Below are positions 8,116 to 16,797 of a stretch of 64,000 bases of DNA, one piece after another; the stretch's first letter is position 1, and the number at the start of each line of letters is the position of its first letter. The position numbers and the translations under genes are program-made. The stretch comes from Nitrosomonas sp. (GTDB lineage Bacteria; Pseudomonadota; Gammaproteobacteria; Burkholderiales; Nitrosomonadaceae): NCBI GenBank assembly GCA_031316255.1, contig JALDQW010000001.1, positions 3,673,324 to 3,737,323 of the forward strand. The letters run 5' to 3'. The notes under the pieces were generated by a model, which made no database searches, was not told the DNA's origin, and saw nothing but the letters and a program-made list of their open reading frames with translations.

Positions 8116-9674
8116 GCGATATTCCGGTTGTTATTCCAGACACTGCCGCAGGGGAATTCAACGCCCCTGCGGTGTTAATGGATTATCAAAAACGCTGGGT
8201 GGCAGATGATTCACCGTTAAAAGTTATCGAAAAATCGCGCCGCACCGGCCTGACCTGGGCTGAGGCGTCCGACAACGTTCTGACCGCAGCATCCGCCAGA
8301 ACGGCTGGCGGTCAAAACGTGTATTACATCGCCTACAACCAGGACATGACGATTGAATATATCCAGGCGTGTGCGATGTGGGCGCGGGTATTCAACTACG
8401 CCGCATCCGAAATCGAAGAAGGCATGTGGGATTCGGAAGACGACGCGGACAAGCACATCAAGACCTACACCATCCGCTTTCCGGCATCCGGTTTTCGTAT
8501 CGTTGCATTATCCAGCCGCCCGTCAAACCTTCGCGGCCGTCAGGGGATTATCGTCATCGACGAGGCCGCATTCCATGAAAAACTGGATGAGCTGTTAAAA
8601 GCTGCGCTGGCGATGCTGATCTGGGGCGGAAAAGTGAGAGTAATCTCAACCCATAACGGCCAGGACAATCCATTTAACGAACTGATTACCGATATCCGGG
8701 CTGGCAAGCGTTCCGGTACGGTCCACCGGGTAACGTTCAAAGAGGCCGTTTCAGATGGTCTGTTTATCCGCGTGTGTTACCGGCTTGGAAAGCCATGGTC
8801 AAAGGACGACGAGATTGCCTGGGTTGCAAGCGTTTATGCATTCTATGGCGACGGCGCGACCGAGGAACTGGATTGCATTCCGTCAAATTCCAGTGGCGCA
8901 TGGTTGTCCAGAGCATTGATTGAATCGCGCATGTCACCGGATACGCCCGTTTTACGCTGGGAATGCAAGGATGGTTTCGAGCTGCTGCCGGATTCTGTGA
9001 GACATGCGCAATGCCAGGACTGGATTAATGACAACCTGAAACCGCAAATTGAGGGCTTGTTTAAAGAACTCATCTCGTTTGTTGGCGAGGATTTTGGGCG
9101 GTCTGGCGATCTGACAGTGCTCGTGCCGTTAATTCAGCAACAAAACCTTGTGCGCAAGTCGCCGTTTGTGATCGAGCTGCGCAATGTGCCTTTCCGGCAA
9201 CAAGAGCAGGTTTGTTTCTACCTGATCGACAACCTGCCGCGTTTTCGCGGTGGCGCGTTTGATGCCAGAGGTAATGGCCAGTTTTTGGCTGAAGTAGCGA
9301 TGCAACGCTACGGCGCAACCCGCATCGAACAAATCATGTTGTCAGAAGGCTGGTACCGGGAACACATGCCGCCGGTCAAGGCGGCATTGGAAGACGGCAC
9401 GCTGGACGATCTACCCAAGGATGCGGACATCCTGGATGATTTGCGGGCTGTGCAGGTCGTGCGTGGCGTGCCGAGAATACCGGAAACGCGAACAACCGGG
9501 CAGGATAAAAAGAAACGCCACGGCGATGCAGCGGTGGCTGTCGCTCTTGCTTATTACGCCAGCCGCGAAATGCAAGGCGCGCCGATTGAATTTATGAGCG
9601 CTGGCGGGCGTGAAAGTTTTGATAGCGGCATTGGTGGCGGTAGAACGGATTGGGGTGGATTCAATGGATTCTGA
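8112..9674 (+). CDS. Terminase large subunit (Mu gp28-like)
   Basis: 520 aa, full length for the family. The N-terminal ATPase shows an adenine-binding Q (MDYQKRWV), an atypical Walker A KSRRTGLTW (about 41-49), Walker B IIVIDEAAF (about 146-154) and the coupling motif VISTHNG near residue 180. The C-terminal RNase H-like nuclease begins near VGEDFGRSGDLTV, where the aspartate would bind metal, with DARGNGQFLAE further on. It packages DNA into the prohead through the portal encoded next. It overlaps the portal gene by 11 bases. Confidence 0.9.
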   Translation: MSDIPVVIPDTAAGEFNAPAVLMDYQKRWVADDSPLKVIEKSRRTGLTWAEASDNVLTAASARTAGGQNVYYIAYNQDMTIEYIQACAMWARVFNYAASEIEEGMWDSEDDADKHIKTYTIRFPASGFRIVALSSRPSNLRGRQGIIVIDEAAFHEKLDELLKAALAMLIWGGKVRVISTHNGQDNPFNELITDIRAGKRSGTVHRVTFKEAVSDGLFIRVCYRLGKPWSKDDEIAWVASVYAFYGDGATEELDCIPSNSSGAWLSRALIESRMSPDTPVLRWECKDGFELLPDSVRHAQCQDWINDNLKPQIEGLFKELISFVGEDFGRSGDLTVLVPLIQQQNLVRKSPFVIELRNVPFRQQEQVCFYLIDNLPRFRGGAFDARGNGQFLAEVAMQRYGATRIEQIMLSEGWYREHMPPVKAALEDGTLDDLPKDADILDDLRAVQVVRGVPRIPETRTTGQDKKKRHGDAAVAVALAYYASREMQGAPIEFMSAGGRESFDSGIGGGRTDWGGFNGF

Positions 9675-11163
9675 ACAAAAAACAAAGCAACCAGAAAAGG
9701 CTGAAATCGCAACCAGCCGTGACGGCCGCGACATAACCCGTGGCTGGCTGAATGCGCTTATGCATGCGCCTATTGACGACAAGATTGTTGTCGAACGTGG
9801 CGGTGGCGATTATAAGATTTACGAAGAAGTGCTGCGCGATGACCGTGTGCGTGCGGGTGTGAACCAGCGCATTTACGGTGTGATTGCCAAGCCGTGGGAA
9901 GTCATGCCGGGCGGCAAGCGTGCAATTGATAAAGCGGCCGCAGATTTTATTAAAGATCAGATCGACAATCTTGAGTTTGACAAAATCACCCTGCAAATGC
10001 TGCACGGCACGTTTTACGGTTTTTCTGTTGCCGAGGCGATGTGGGGACAAGACGGCTCACGCGTTGTGATTGACGATATCCGGGTGCGCAACCGCAGGCG
10101 CTTTGCATTTGACGGCGAAGGCGCTTTACGGCTCAAGACATTTAATGATTCCATGCCGGGCGAATTGATGCCGGACAAGAAATTCTGGGTGGTTGCATTC
10201 GGCGCGGATCATCACGATGCGCCGTATGGCCTGGGACTGGCGCATTATCTGTATTGGCTGGTATGGCTCAAGCGCAATGTGACGCGGTTTTGGGCGGTGT
10301 ATCTCGAAAAATTCGGCACGCCCACAGCGCTTGGCAAGTATCCAGGCAATACCACGGAAGCAGAAAAACAAAAGCTTTTGAATGCACTGCGCGCGATTCA
10401 GCGTGATTCTGCGGTAACGATCCCGGAAGGAATGGAAGCCACATTGCTTGAAGCCTTGCGTGCATCAGCCGCCGACCACAAGGATTTTGTTAACCAGATC
10501 AACGACGCAATTTTAATGGTCTGCCTGGGCCAAACCGCAACCGCCAGCGGCACGGCTGGAAAGCTGGGCAATGAGTCAGAGCGTGAAACAGTCAAAGACG
10601 CGATACTGAAAGCAGACAGCGACATGCTGTCAGAGCGGTTTAACCGGACAATTGTCAAGTGGCTGGTTGAGTGGAATTTTCCGGGTGCTGCATTGCCAAC
10701 CGTTTACCGGGTGTTTAGTGATGAAGACCTGGACGCGCGCATCGAACGAGATACCAAAATTTCCGGCATGGGGTTTAAGCCGACGCTGAAATATATCCAT
10801 GAGACCTATGGAGGCGAATGGGAAGAACGCGCCACCGCGCCAGAAAACCCTGACGAAAATCTTAAGCAATCCGGCGGCAAAGAACAAAATCCGCAATTTG
10901 CCGAAAGCGAACAAGCCGACCATGACCCGACATCGATAGACAGTCAAACCGATATCCTGGCCGCTGAGTCAGTCAAAGCAGGCGCGGTAATCCTGGACAA
11001 AGTGCGCGACATTGTCGGAAAAGCCGACACACTCGAACAACTGCGCGACGATCTGCTCGCCGCTTTCGGCGAACTGGATTCGAGTCAGTTGGTTAACGTT
11101 ATGGAAATGGCGTTTATCGCTGCGGATTTGTCGGGGCGGTATGACGTGCAAGAGGGCGATTAA
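9664..11163 (+). CDS. DUF935 portal protein (Mu gp29-like)
   Basis: 499 aa from the internal ATG at 9664, the start that follows the terminase gene sensibly. Family features include ITRGWLNALMHAPIDDK, the GIAKPWEV-like VIAKPWEVMPGG and VCLGQTATASGTAGKLG. DUF935 proteins form the dodecameric portal at one capsid vertex, through which DNA enters and the tail attaches. The last 130 residues are acidic and low in complexity, then a helix (DIVGKADTLEQLRDDLLAAF). The stop overlaps the next gene by one base. Confidence 0.88.
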   Translation: MDSEQKTKQPEKAEIATSRDGRDITRGWLNALMHAPIDDKIVVERGGGDYKIYEEVLRDDRVRAGVNQRIYGVIAKPWEVMPGGKRAIDKAAADFIKDQIDNLEFDKITLQMLHGTFYGFSVAEAMWGQDGSRVVIDDIRVRNRRRFAFDGEGALRLKTFNDSMPGELMPDKKFWVVAFGADHHDAPYGLGLAHYLYWLVWLKRNVTRFWAVYLEKFGTPTALGKYPGNTTEAEKQKLLNALRAIQRDSAVTIPEGMEATLLEALRASAADHKDFVNQINDAILMVCLGQTATASGTAGKLGNESERETVKDAILKADSDMLSERFNRTIVKWLVEWNFPGAALPTVYRVFSDEDLDARIERDTKISGMGFKPTLKYIHETYGGEWEERATAPENPDENLKQSGGKEQNPQFAESEQADHDPTSIDSQTDILAAESVKAGAVILDKVRDIVGKADTLEQLRDDLLAAFGELDSSQLVNVMEMAFIAADLSGRYDVQEGD

Positions 11164-11396
11164 TGCTCATATACGCTGAGGACGGCAGGATTATCTTTAA
11201 GTGCGAGCATTGCCCGGAATCGTCGCTTATAACTGGCGTAAAAAATAAGCGACAGTTCCAGACCGCACTAAATCGTTTTTATCGTGAGCATGATTGGAGT
11301 TGCAAAGCACGGGCCGAGCACATCAAAAATGTTCGTGAGGCCAAAAAGGCGGCTAACAACATAATCAAGCTAGTTTCTAACCAAAGGAGAAGATAA
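11163..11396 (+). CDS. Small cysteine-containing phage protein
   Basis: 77 aa, unrecognised. CEHC near residue 15 and a single later Cys (DWSCKAR) with nearby His suggest a possible zinc site of the C2HC kind. The C-terminus is basic (KNVREAKKAANNIIKLVSNQRRR, first and last residues given). It overlaps both neighbours by one base, so it is a real member of the operon. Confidence 0.55.
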   Translation: MLIYAEDGRIIFKCEHCPESSLITGVKNKRQFQTALNRFYREHDWSCKARAEHIKNVREAKKAANNIIKLVSNQRRR

Positions 11397-11617
11397 TGAC
11401 AAACGACGTAAAAAGTGTAGCAAGCTATCATTTGGTAAATGCAAAGCATCTTGTCGAGGTTGCGGTTAGACGTATTGATGATGCAATACGCTACACGGAA
11501 TCAGAAAAATCGAAGAGGCATCAATACCAAACCCCGCAATGGCATCACACCATACTATGGACAGGTTTTGCATTTATCGTTGGTATGCTGCTTGGCGGTG
11601 GTCTGGCGTCAATATAA
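11396..11617 (+). CDS. Small C-terminally anchored membrane protein, candidate holin partner
   Basis: 73 aa. A charged N-terminal helix is followed by one C-terminal membrane helix (ILWTGFAFIVGMLLGGGLASI), with a ribosome-binding site AAAGGAGAAGATA. It lies directly before the endolysin gene, overlapping it by one base. A small membrane protein in this place is often a holin or antiholin; one helix only and no sequence match make this a position-based guess. Confidence 0.5.
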   Translation: MTNDVKSVASYHLVNAKHLVEVAVRRIDDAIRYTESEKSKRHQYQTPQWHHTILWTGFAFIVGMLLGGGLASI

Positions 11618-12015
11618 TGTTTCATCTAGGCAAGCGCTCAAAAAACCGGCTTAACGGCGTGCATCCTGATCTGGTTCGTGTCGTTAAGCGTGCAATTGAA
11701 ATCACCGAAACGGATTTCACCGTTCTGGAAGGTTTGCGCTCTCTTGATCGGCAGGCCGCATTGCTGCGTCTGGGGCAATCCAAAACCATGAAAAGCCGAC
11801 ATTTGACGGGGCATGCAGTCGATCTCGCGGCGATGGTTAACGGTGTTATAAGTTGGCAACCGGATCATTACATGCCAATTGCCAGGGCGATGAAGCACGC
11901 GGCGGCTGAGCTTGGCATAAAGCTGGAATGGGGTGGCGACTGGCGCACGTTTAAAGATTTCGTTCACTGGCAGTTATCATGGCAAGTATATCCGGCAAAA
12001 GATGAAACGCATTAA
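11617..12015 (+). CDS. M15 (VanY-type) peptidase endolysin
   Basis: 132 aa from the ATG at 11617. It carries the peptidase M15 zinc motifs: SRHLTGHAVDLAA (first His and Asp ligands) and KDFVHWQL (second His). Upstream is an LRSLDRQAALLRLGQSKT block. Single-domain M15 phage endolysins cleave the L-Ala-D-Glu or related bond of peptidoglycan. It lacks a signal sequence and so needs a holin. It sits among the head genes, 5 kb from the spanins, splitting the lysis functions. Confidence 0.85.
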   Translation: MFHLGKRSKNRLNGVHPDLVRVVKRAIEITETDFTVLEGLRSLDRQAALLRLGQSKTMKSRHLTGHAVDLAAMVNGVISWQPDHYMPIARAMKHAAAELGIKLEWGGDWRTFKDFVHWQLSWQVYPAKDETH

Positions 12016-12131
12016 AACGCGTTCTAAGCGATTATTTTTGTCTCGGACATATAAAGGTATGTCTTCGATCAAAATAACAAAAAGTGAACCCCAATTGAAC
12101 CCCTTAGAATCGATTACGAAATGGCGGACAA

Positions 12132-13646
12132 ATGCCGCTTAAGCTTTCGCCCACGCAAATTGCCTTCAATGCGCGCGAGGATGGCAAATTTAACCGGCCA
12201 TTCCAGGCGCAGGTTGATTTTTTTCGCGGCAAGCTCAACCTGCCGACAGAGCGATGGGACGATATCGTCAAATCCGCGCACGACCGGGCGTTTATCGTAG
12301 CCGGTGCAGCCAAGGCCGATTTGCTCAACGATTTGCGCGGCGCGGTGGATAATGCGATTGTTAATGGTGAATCTATTCAGGCATTCCGTAAGCGGTTCAA
12401 TGATATTGTTAGAAAGCATGGCTGGGAGGGTTGGACAGGATCAGGCAGTAAAGCCGGTCGAGACTGGCGAACCCGCGTAATTTATCAGACCAATCTGTCA
12501 ACCAGCTATGCGGCCGGACGCTTCAAGCAGCTTAACGATCCCGACCTTGTTGCTGTTCGGCCGTACTGGAAGTACATTCACAACGACACTGTACAGCACC
12601 CGCGCCCGCTGCATGTGAGTTGGTCTGGCATGGTGCTGCACAAGGATGACCCCTGGTGGCAAACGCACATGCCGCCTAACGGCTGGGGCTGTCGTTGCCG
12701 GGTAAAAGCCGTGCGCGAATCGGAATTTAAAAATGAGAAAGCGCCGGATGATGGATCGTTTACACATATCGACAGCCAGGGTAAACGGCATTCGGTGCCA
12801 AACGGGATTGATTTTGGGTTTGATTATCAGCCTGGTGCGAATGCGCACAAGGAGTTGAAAGACCTGATCGGTCGTAAATTGCCGAAGTTTCCAGATACAG
12901 TGGCCGACAAAATCAAGCGCGATTTAAGCGCAGTTGGCGTTCTGCCGGATACCTTTGTGCCAGCCAAGACCATCACAGAAGCTACAGAGAGAATAAAAAA
13001 TCTTGGGGTTGATGATGTCAGCCTGAAAGGTTTAAAAAAATCAGAAGCAAACGCGGTGCTTGAAGCTGTGGAAAATGAAAGCAGACACGCGCCCATCAAA
13101 TTAAATAAATTAAGTACATACAGGTCATCCAGGTCGCGGGCTGCAGCAAGTTATACCCCAATGTTGAATTGGGTAAAAATCAATCTATCATATGCAAGCA
13201 AGGTTAATTTTTCAGAGGCGGTTTCATATGAAACCCAGCTAAAGAAACTGGATGACATAAAAAAACAGTTAACAGGATATCTGGGGGATAATCGGTACGC
13301 TCAGAGCACCGTCAGAGCGCGCTTAAGAAACGTCAACAGCAGGATCATTGATATTGAAGAACGTATGAAACGCGGCGAAAAGGCACGGCCGTGGACTATT
13401 TCATCAACTATGAAGACCGCGGAAGATTCTCTGAAGACTACCATTACGCACGAGCTTGGCCATTACAGACATTACAGGCATATCGGAATTACTACTCGTT
13501 TCGATTTTGATCCGAAAAATAGCATATCCGAGTACGGCCGAACAAACAGCAAGGAATATCTGGCAGAATGGTTTGTCCAATATAGATTGAATGGTGAGCA
13601 GGATGTGCCAGGCGATATGCTAAAACTGTTTAAGGAGATTGAGTGA
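12132..13646 (+). CDS. MuF minor head protein fused to a C-terminal zincin-like domain
   Basis: 504 aa. Residues about 1-210 are the MuF/gp30 head-morphogenesis domain: VIYQTNLSTSYAAGRF, HPRPLHVSWSGMVL and MPPNGWGCRCRVKAV with the paired Cys. A linker follows, and then a non-Mu C-terminal extension with HELGH at residues 440-444 and a later EYLAEWF (about 471-477). Together these fit a zinc metallopeptidase (gluzincin or lethal-factor type). MuF proteins with variable toxin-like C-termini that ride in the capsid are known. The start follows portal and endolysin genes by 116 bp. Confidence 0.8.
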   Translation: MPLKLSPTQIAFNAREDGKFNRPFQAQVDFFRGKLNLPTERWDDIVKSAHDRAFIVAGAAKADLLNDLRGAVDNAIVNGESIQAFRKRFNDIVRKHGWEGWTGSGSKAGRDWRTRVIYQTNLSTSYAAGRFKQLNDPDLVAVRPYWKYIHNDTVQHPRPLHVSWSGMVLHKDDPWWQTHMPPNGWGCRCRVKAVRESEFKNEKAPDDGSFTHIDSQGKRHSVPNGIDFGFDYQPGANAHKELKDLIGRKLPKFPDTVADKIKRDLSAVGVLPDTFVPAKTITEATERIKNLGVDDVSLKGLKKSEANAVLEAVENESRHAPIKLNKLSTYRSSRSRAAASYTPMLNWVKINLSYASKVNFSEAVSYETQLKKLDDIKKQLTGYLGDNRYAQSTVRARLRNVNSRIIDIEERMKRGEKARPWTISSTMKTAEDSLKTTITHELGHYRHYRHIGITTRFDFDPKNSISEYGRTNSKEYLAEWFVQYRLNGEQDVPGDMLKLFKEIE

Positions 13647-13807
13647 TGCAGAATTATAGATGCCTGGAATGCAAAAACTACCTTGGCGATTTATCGTGTC
13701 AGGCGTTTGAGATCATACCCGAAGAAATATTGACAGGTGGAAATGATCATTCAAAACCGCTGCCAGACCAGGACAATGACATCGTGTTTGAGCCGATAGA
13801 CGAATGA
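13646..13807 (+). CDS. 53-aa cysteine-pair phage protein after MuF
   Basis: Starts ATG overlapping the MuF stop (TGATG), preceded by AAGGAG, and overlaps the next gene by four bases. It begins MQNYRCLECKNYLGDLSCQA and ends acidic with FEPIDE. Small proteins with this CxxC...C plus PEEI...DH.KP...FEPI layout recur next to phage head genes in my memory of phage genomes, but no function is known. Being tied to a MuF-zincin gene, it could be an inhibitor of the enzyme or a capsid accessory. Confidence 0.6.
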   Translation: MQNYRCLECKNYLGDLSCQAFEIIPEEILTGGNDHSKPLPDQDNDIVFEPIDE

Positions 13808-14259
13808 TCAAAATCCAGATAGAAATCGACGACCGCGCTGTCACGCAAATGCTGCAACGGCTGATCGATGCCGGGCGGAATCCGCGACCGGCGCTGTTGG
13901 AGATTGGCGAAGAGTTGCTAGACTCGACAAAGCGGCGTTTTGAAAACGAATCTGCGCCAGATGGCAGTGCATGGGCGCGCAACAGCCCGGTGACGATCAA
14001 GCGCAAGGGTCGCGACCAGCCGTTGACCAGCGGCGGCACGCTCATGGATCAGATCAATTACCAGCTTACCGGCAGTGATACGCTGGATGTTGGCAGCCCA
14101 ACTATTTACGCGGCCATGCAACAATTTGGCGGTGCAAAATCTGAATTTCCAAACCTGTGGGGCGATATCCCCGCCCGGCCGTTTATCGGCATATCCGAAG
14201 AAGACGGCAAAATGATCGTCGATACATTTAACAATTATCTGCGAAAAGAAATCGGTTAA
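13804..14259 (+). CDS. Virion morphogenesis protein (Mu gpG/gp31-like)
   Basis: 151 aa. Family features are MIKIQIEIDDRAVTQMLQRL, a RFENESAPDGSAWARNSP block and a C-terminal RPFIGISEEDGKMI. Members of the phage virion morphogenesis / tail completion family act at the head-tail joint. It closes the first rightward head operon; a repeated palindrome follows five bases later. Confidence 0.85.
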   Translation: MIKIQIEIDDRAVTQMLQRLIDAGRNPRPALLEIGEELLDSTKRRFENESAPDGSAWARNSPVTIKRKGRDQPLTSGGTLMDQINYQLTGSDTLDVGSPTIYAAMQQFGGAKSEFPNLWGDIPARPFIGISEEDGKMIVDTFNNYLRKEIG

Positions 14260-14263
14260 AAGC

Positions 14264-14277
14264 TTTAAACCGGTTTA
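14264..14277. promoter_or_regulatory. Palindromic site TTTAAACCGGTTTA, copy 2
   Basis: Identical to the 14 bases at 6049-6062. It lies between the gpG-like gene and the protease/scaffold gene, 39 bp before that start. A second inverted repeat (TACCGG...CCGGTA) follows at about 14295-14316 and ends next to the start codon. A promoter or operator for the capsid block is the simplest reading. Confidence 0.45.
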
Positions 14278-14315
14278 ACTGTAACCATCTATTCTACCGG
14301 GCTATTCTGTCCGGT

Positions 14316-15368
14316 ATGAATATCGAAATCCCTATATTCAAGCCAGGCACGCATATCCCTATGACGGGAAGCGCGATTACATTTTCCGATGACGATGTAT
14401 CGGCGATGGCACAAGCCTATGACCCTGATTTGTTTGATGCGCCGGTTGTAATCGGACACCCCAAGCATGACGACCCCGCTTGGGGCTGGGCGCAAAAACT
14501 CGCATTTCGCGATGGTTCGCTATGGGCCAGTCTGCGCGATCTCCATGATGATTTTGTTGGGCTGGTGCGCAACAAGCAATTTAAAAAAATCAGCGCCAGC
14601 TTTTACCATCCGCAGCAACAAGGCAACCCAAAGCCTGGCACATATTACTTACGGCACATCGGGTTTCTGGGTGCCGCAGCGCCATCGCTCAAAAGTCTGC
14701 CATCGGTCAATTTATCGGAAGAAGATGGGGCGATTGTTTTTGAGGAAAAAATGTACTTTCACCCCGCGATAAATCTCATGCAATCCGGACAAACGGAAAG
14801 CATTAACTATACGGAGAACAACCCTATGCCAGACCCTAAAGACAGCAATCAAGATGATCGCATCAAAGAAATCCAGAATGAAAATGCGCGTCTTCTCGCG
14901 GAGAATGCACAGCTTAAAACCAAATCCACTCAATTCCAGGAACAAGCCACTGCTGCACAAACGGCACTGGCTGAGCGTGAGCGAGCCGCCATCCACGAAG
15001 GCCACGCCGCTTTCTGCGAAAAGCTTGTCACAGAAGGCCGCCTGTTGCCAGTTAACAAGGCTGTTGCTGTGGCTGCGTTGGATTTGATCGCTGCTCAGGA
15101 AAAGCCGCTCGAGTTTTCAGAAGGCGACGGCGTCGCGGCATCGCTAACGGCGGAAAAATTCAAGGGCGCGTTGCAGGCCAGCCCGGTGGTTGTTGATTTC
15201 TCTGAACACTCGGCAGAAAAAGATGGACCAACCGCGCAACGCAAGACAAATGTGCCAACCGGTTATGACGTAGACCCGAAAGCTGCGGAGCTGCACAGCA
15301 AGGCGCTGGCATTTATGGAATCCCACCCCGGTATTGAATACATAGCCGCCGTTACGGCTGTTCAGTAA
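14316..15368 (+). CDS. Mu gpI-like prohead protease with scaffold domain
   Basis: 350 aa. The N-terminal half carries the Mu protease I pattern: PIFKPGTHIPMTG, APVVIGHPKHDDPAWGW and KKISASFYHP with catalytic-site candidates His and Ser, then RHIGFLGAAAPSLKSL. The second half is a charged coiled coil (DDRIKEIQNENARLLAENAQ) typical of a scaffold. In Mu this gene gives both a protease that matures the prohead and an in-frame scaffold. The ribosome-binding site is poor and lies inside a hairpin, so initiation may be regulated. Confidence 0.85.
   Translation: MNIEIPIFKPGTHIPMTGSAITFSDDDVSAMAQAYDPDLFDAPVVIGHPKHDDPAWGWAQKLAFRDGSLWASLRDLHDDFVGLVRNKQFKKISASFYHPQQQGNPKPGTYYLRHIGFLGAAAPSLKSLPSVNLSEEDGAIVFEEKMYFHPAINLMQSGQTESINYTENNPMPDPKDSNQDDRIKEIQNENARLLAENAQLKTKSTQFQEQATAAQTALAERERAAIHEGHAAFCEKLVTEGRLLPVNKAVAVAALDLIAAQEKPLEFSEGDGVAASLTAEKFKGALQASPVVVDFSEHSAEKDGPTAQRKTNVPTGYDVDPKAAELHSKALAFMESHPGIEYIAAVTAVQ
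14826..15368 (+). CDS. Internal in-frame start: scaffold protein (Mu gpZ-like)
   Basis: An in-frame ATG at 14826 follows GGAGAACAACCCT and would give a 180-aa protein consisting only of the coiled-coil scaffold part, starting MPDPKDSNQDDRIKE. It begins exactly where the protease domain ends. Mu makes its scaffold Z from an internal start in gene I, so the same dual use is inferred here. The start signal is better than that of the full-length gene. Confidence 0.65.
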   Translation: MPDPKDSNQDDRIKEIQNENARLLAENAQLKTKSTQFQEQATAAQTALAERERAAIHEGHAAFCEKLVTEGRLLPVNKAVAVAALDLIAAQEKPLEFSEGDGVAASLTAEKFKGALQASPVVVDFSEHSAEKDGPTAQRKTNVPTGYDVDPKAAELHSKALAFMESHPGIEYIAAVTAVQ

Positions 15369-15420
15369 CCCGATCACGCAACAACGGCAAACGGTTGACA
15401 ATCAAACAGGAGCATAAGCA

Positions 15421-15762
15421 ATGACCCAGTTTAATCCATTATTACCCATCACCATGACCGCATCCGGCGCAGTAACCGCCGAGCGGTTTGTTACCAGCGC
15501 GGGCGCTCAGGTTTCTGCCGCCGGCGCTGCAGCTATTGGCGTTTCCAGAATGACTGTTGCATCCGGCGAAAAAATGACGGTCGACACGCATGGCACGGCG
15601 ATTATTGAAGCTGGTGGCGCAATTGCGCTTGGCGCAGCGGTCAAATCCGGCGCTGACGGACGCGCTTTGACCTATGACGTTGGCACAAAAGCGGGCATTG
15701 CCTTGCAAGCTTCGACCGGTGCGGGACAGCGTATCGAAATCATGACGCTGCCCGCTGCGTAA
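15421..15762 (+). CDS. Capsid decoration/cement protein (DUF2190-like)
   Basis: 113 aa, Ala/Gly-rich and beta-rich, with SGAVTAERFVTSAGAQVSAA near the start and KSGADGRALTYDVGTKAGIALQ near the end (positions about 12-31 and 75-96). This is the usual composition of DUF2190-type head stabilising proteins. It sits between scaffold and major capsid genes and has an AGGAGCATAAGC ribosome-binding site. Confidence 0.7.
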   Translation: MTQFNPLLPITMTASGAVTAERFVTSAGAQVSAAGAAAIGVSRMTVASGEKMTVDTHGTAIIEAGGAIALGAAVKSGADGRALTYDVGTKAGIALQASTGAGQRIEIMTLPAA

Positions 15763-15804
15763 TCGCTACGGTTTGATTTTATAAACATTTATCAGGAGTA
15801 AAAC

Positions 15805-16746
15805 ATGCCACAGATGACTGGTTCAGCGGTTCGCGTAGTCGACCCGGTTTTAACGGAAGTTGCGCGGGGTTATAGAAACCCGGCGTATATAGGCAGTGCA
15901 TTGTTTCCTCGTGTGCCGGTTGGCGTGCGTGGTGGCAGAATCATAGAATTCGGCAAGGAATCATTTCGGTTGTATAACACGGCGCGTGCACCGGGTTCAA
16001 AGGTTGTTATTGCGCAATTTGGCTATTCAGGACAACCGTATGCGCTGGAAGATCACTCGATTAGCGGTATGGTTCCCATCGAGCACCTGGAAGAAGCGTC
16101 GCAAACACCAGGTATCGACATGGGTTCTGGGGCCGTACAGTTTGCACGAGACATTATATTGCTCCGCCAGGAATATGACCAGGCGACTATTGCGCGAAAC
16201 CCAGCTTCATATGCGGCAAGCAATAAAGTCACTTTGTCCGGCACCAGCCAATGGTCTGATTATTCCGGCACGTCCGATCCGATCGCCGATATCGAAGATT
16301 TTATTGACGTGATCCGATCTAAAACCGGCATGCGACCCAATACTCTTGAACTGGGTGCGCCAGTGTTTAAAGCAGTTAAAAACCATCCCAAAGTTATCGA
16401 GCGGATCAAGTACACCGGCCGAGAATCCGCTACCCCTGAACTGTTGGCAAGTCTTCTTGGTTTGCAACGTGTTGTTGTTGGCGATGCGATTTATACAGAT
16501 GCCGACGGCAATACGCAGGATGTCTGGGGCAAGGATGCCGTGCTTGCATTTACCAACACAGCGCCATTATCCAGTATGGGCGTGCCCAGCTACGGCTATA
16601 CATACGGACTGCGCGGTTATCCGCTATCAGAACCGGCCTATTACGATGGCGGCCATAAATCTTGGCTTTACCCGACTTCGGACAGCGTATCGCCTGTTAT
16701 TGCGGGCGCGGATGCCGGATTCCTGATTGTTAATGCGGTAGCGTAA
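15805..16746 (+). CDS. Major capsid protein
   Basis: 313 aa. Position after protease/scaffold and decoration genes, a strong AGGAGTAAAAC ribosome-binding site and composition support the call. HK97-like fold elements can be guessed: an N-terminal arm with NPAYIGSALFPRVPV, a spine-helix region with ARDIILLRQEYDQATIARN and a P-domain with RPNTLELGAPVFKAVKNHPKV. The C-terminus SPVIAGADAGFLIVNAVA is beta-stranded. It resembles the capsid proteins of transposable siphophages more than Mu gpT. Confidence 0.8.
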   Translation: MPQMTGSAVRVVDPVLTEVARGYRNPAYIGSALFPRVPVGVRGGRIIEFGKESFRLYNTARAPGSKVVIAQFGYSGQPYALEDHSISGMVPIEHLEEASQTPGIDMGSGAVQFARDIILLRQEYDQATIARNPASYAASNKVTLSGTSQWSDYSGTSDPIADIEDFIDVIRSKTGMRPNTLELGAPVFKAVKNHPKVIERIKYTGRESATPELLASLLGLQRVVVGDAIYTDADGNTQDVWGKDAVLAFTNTAPLSSMGVPSYGYTYGLRGYPLSEPAYYDGGHKSWLYPTSDSVSPVIAGADAGFLIVNAVA

Positions 16747-16797
16747 CCGGCATAACCTGCATAGCAAGCTGTGACTATTAGTAACAAAGGATGAACA

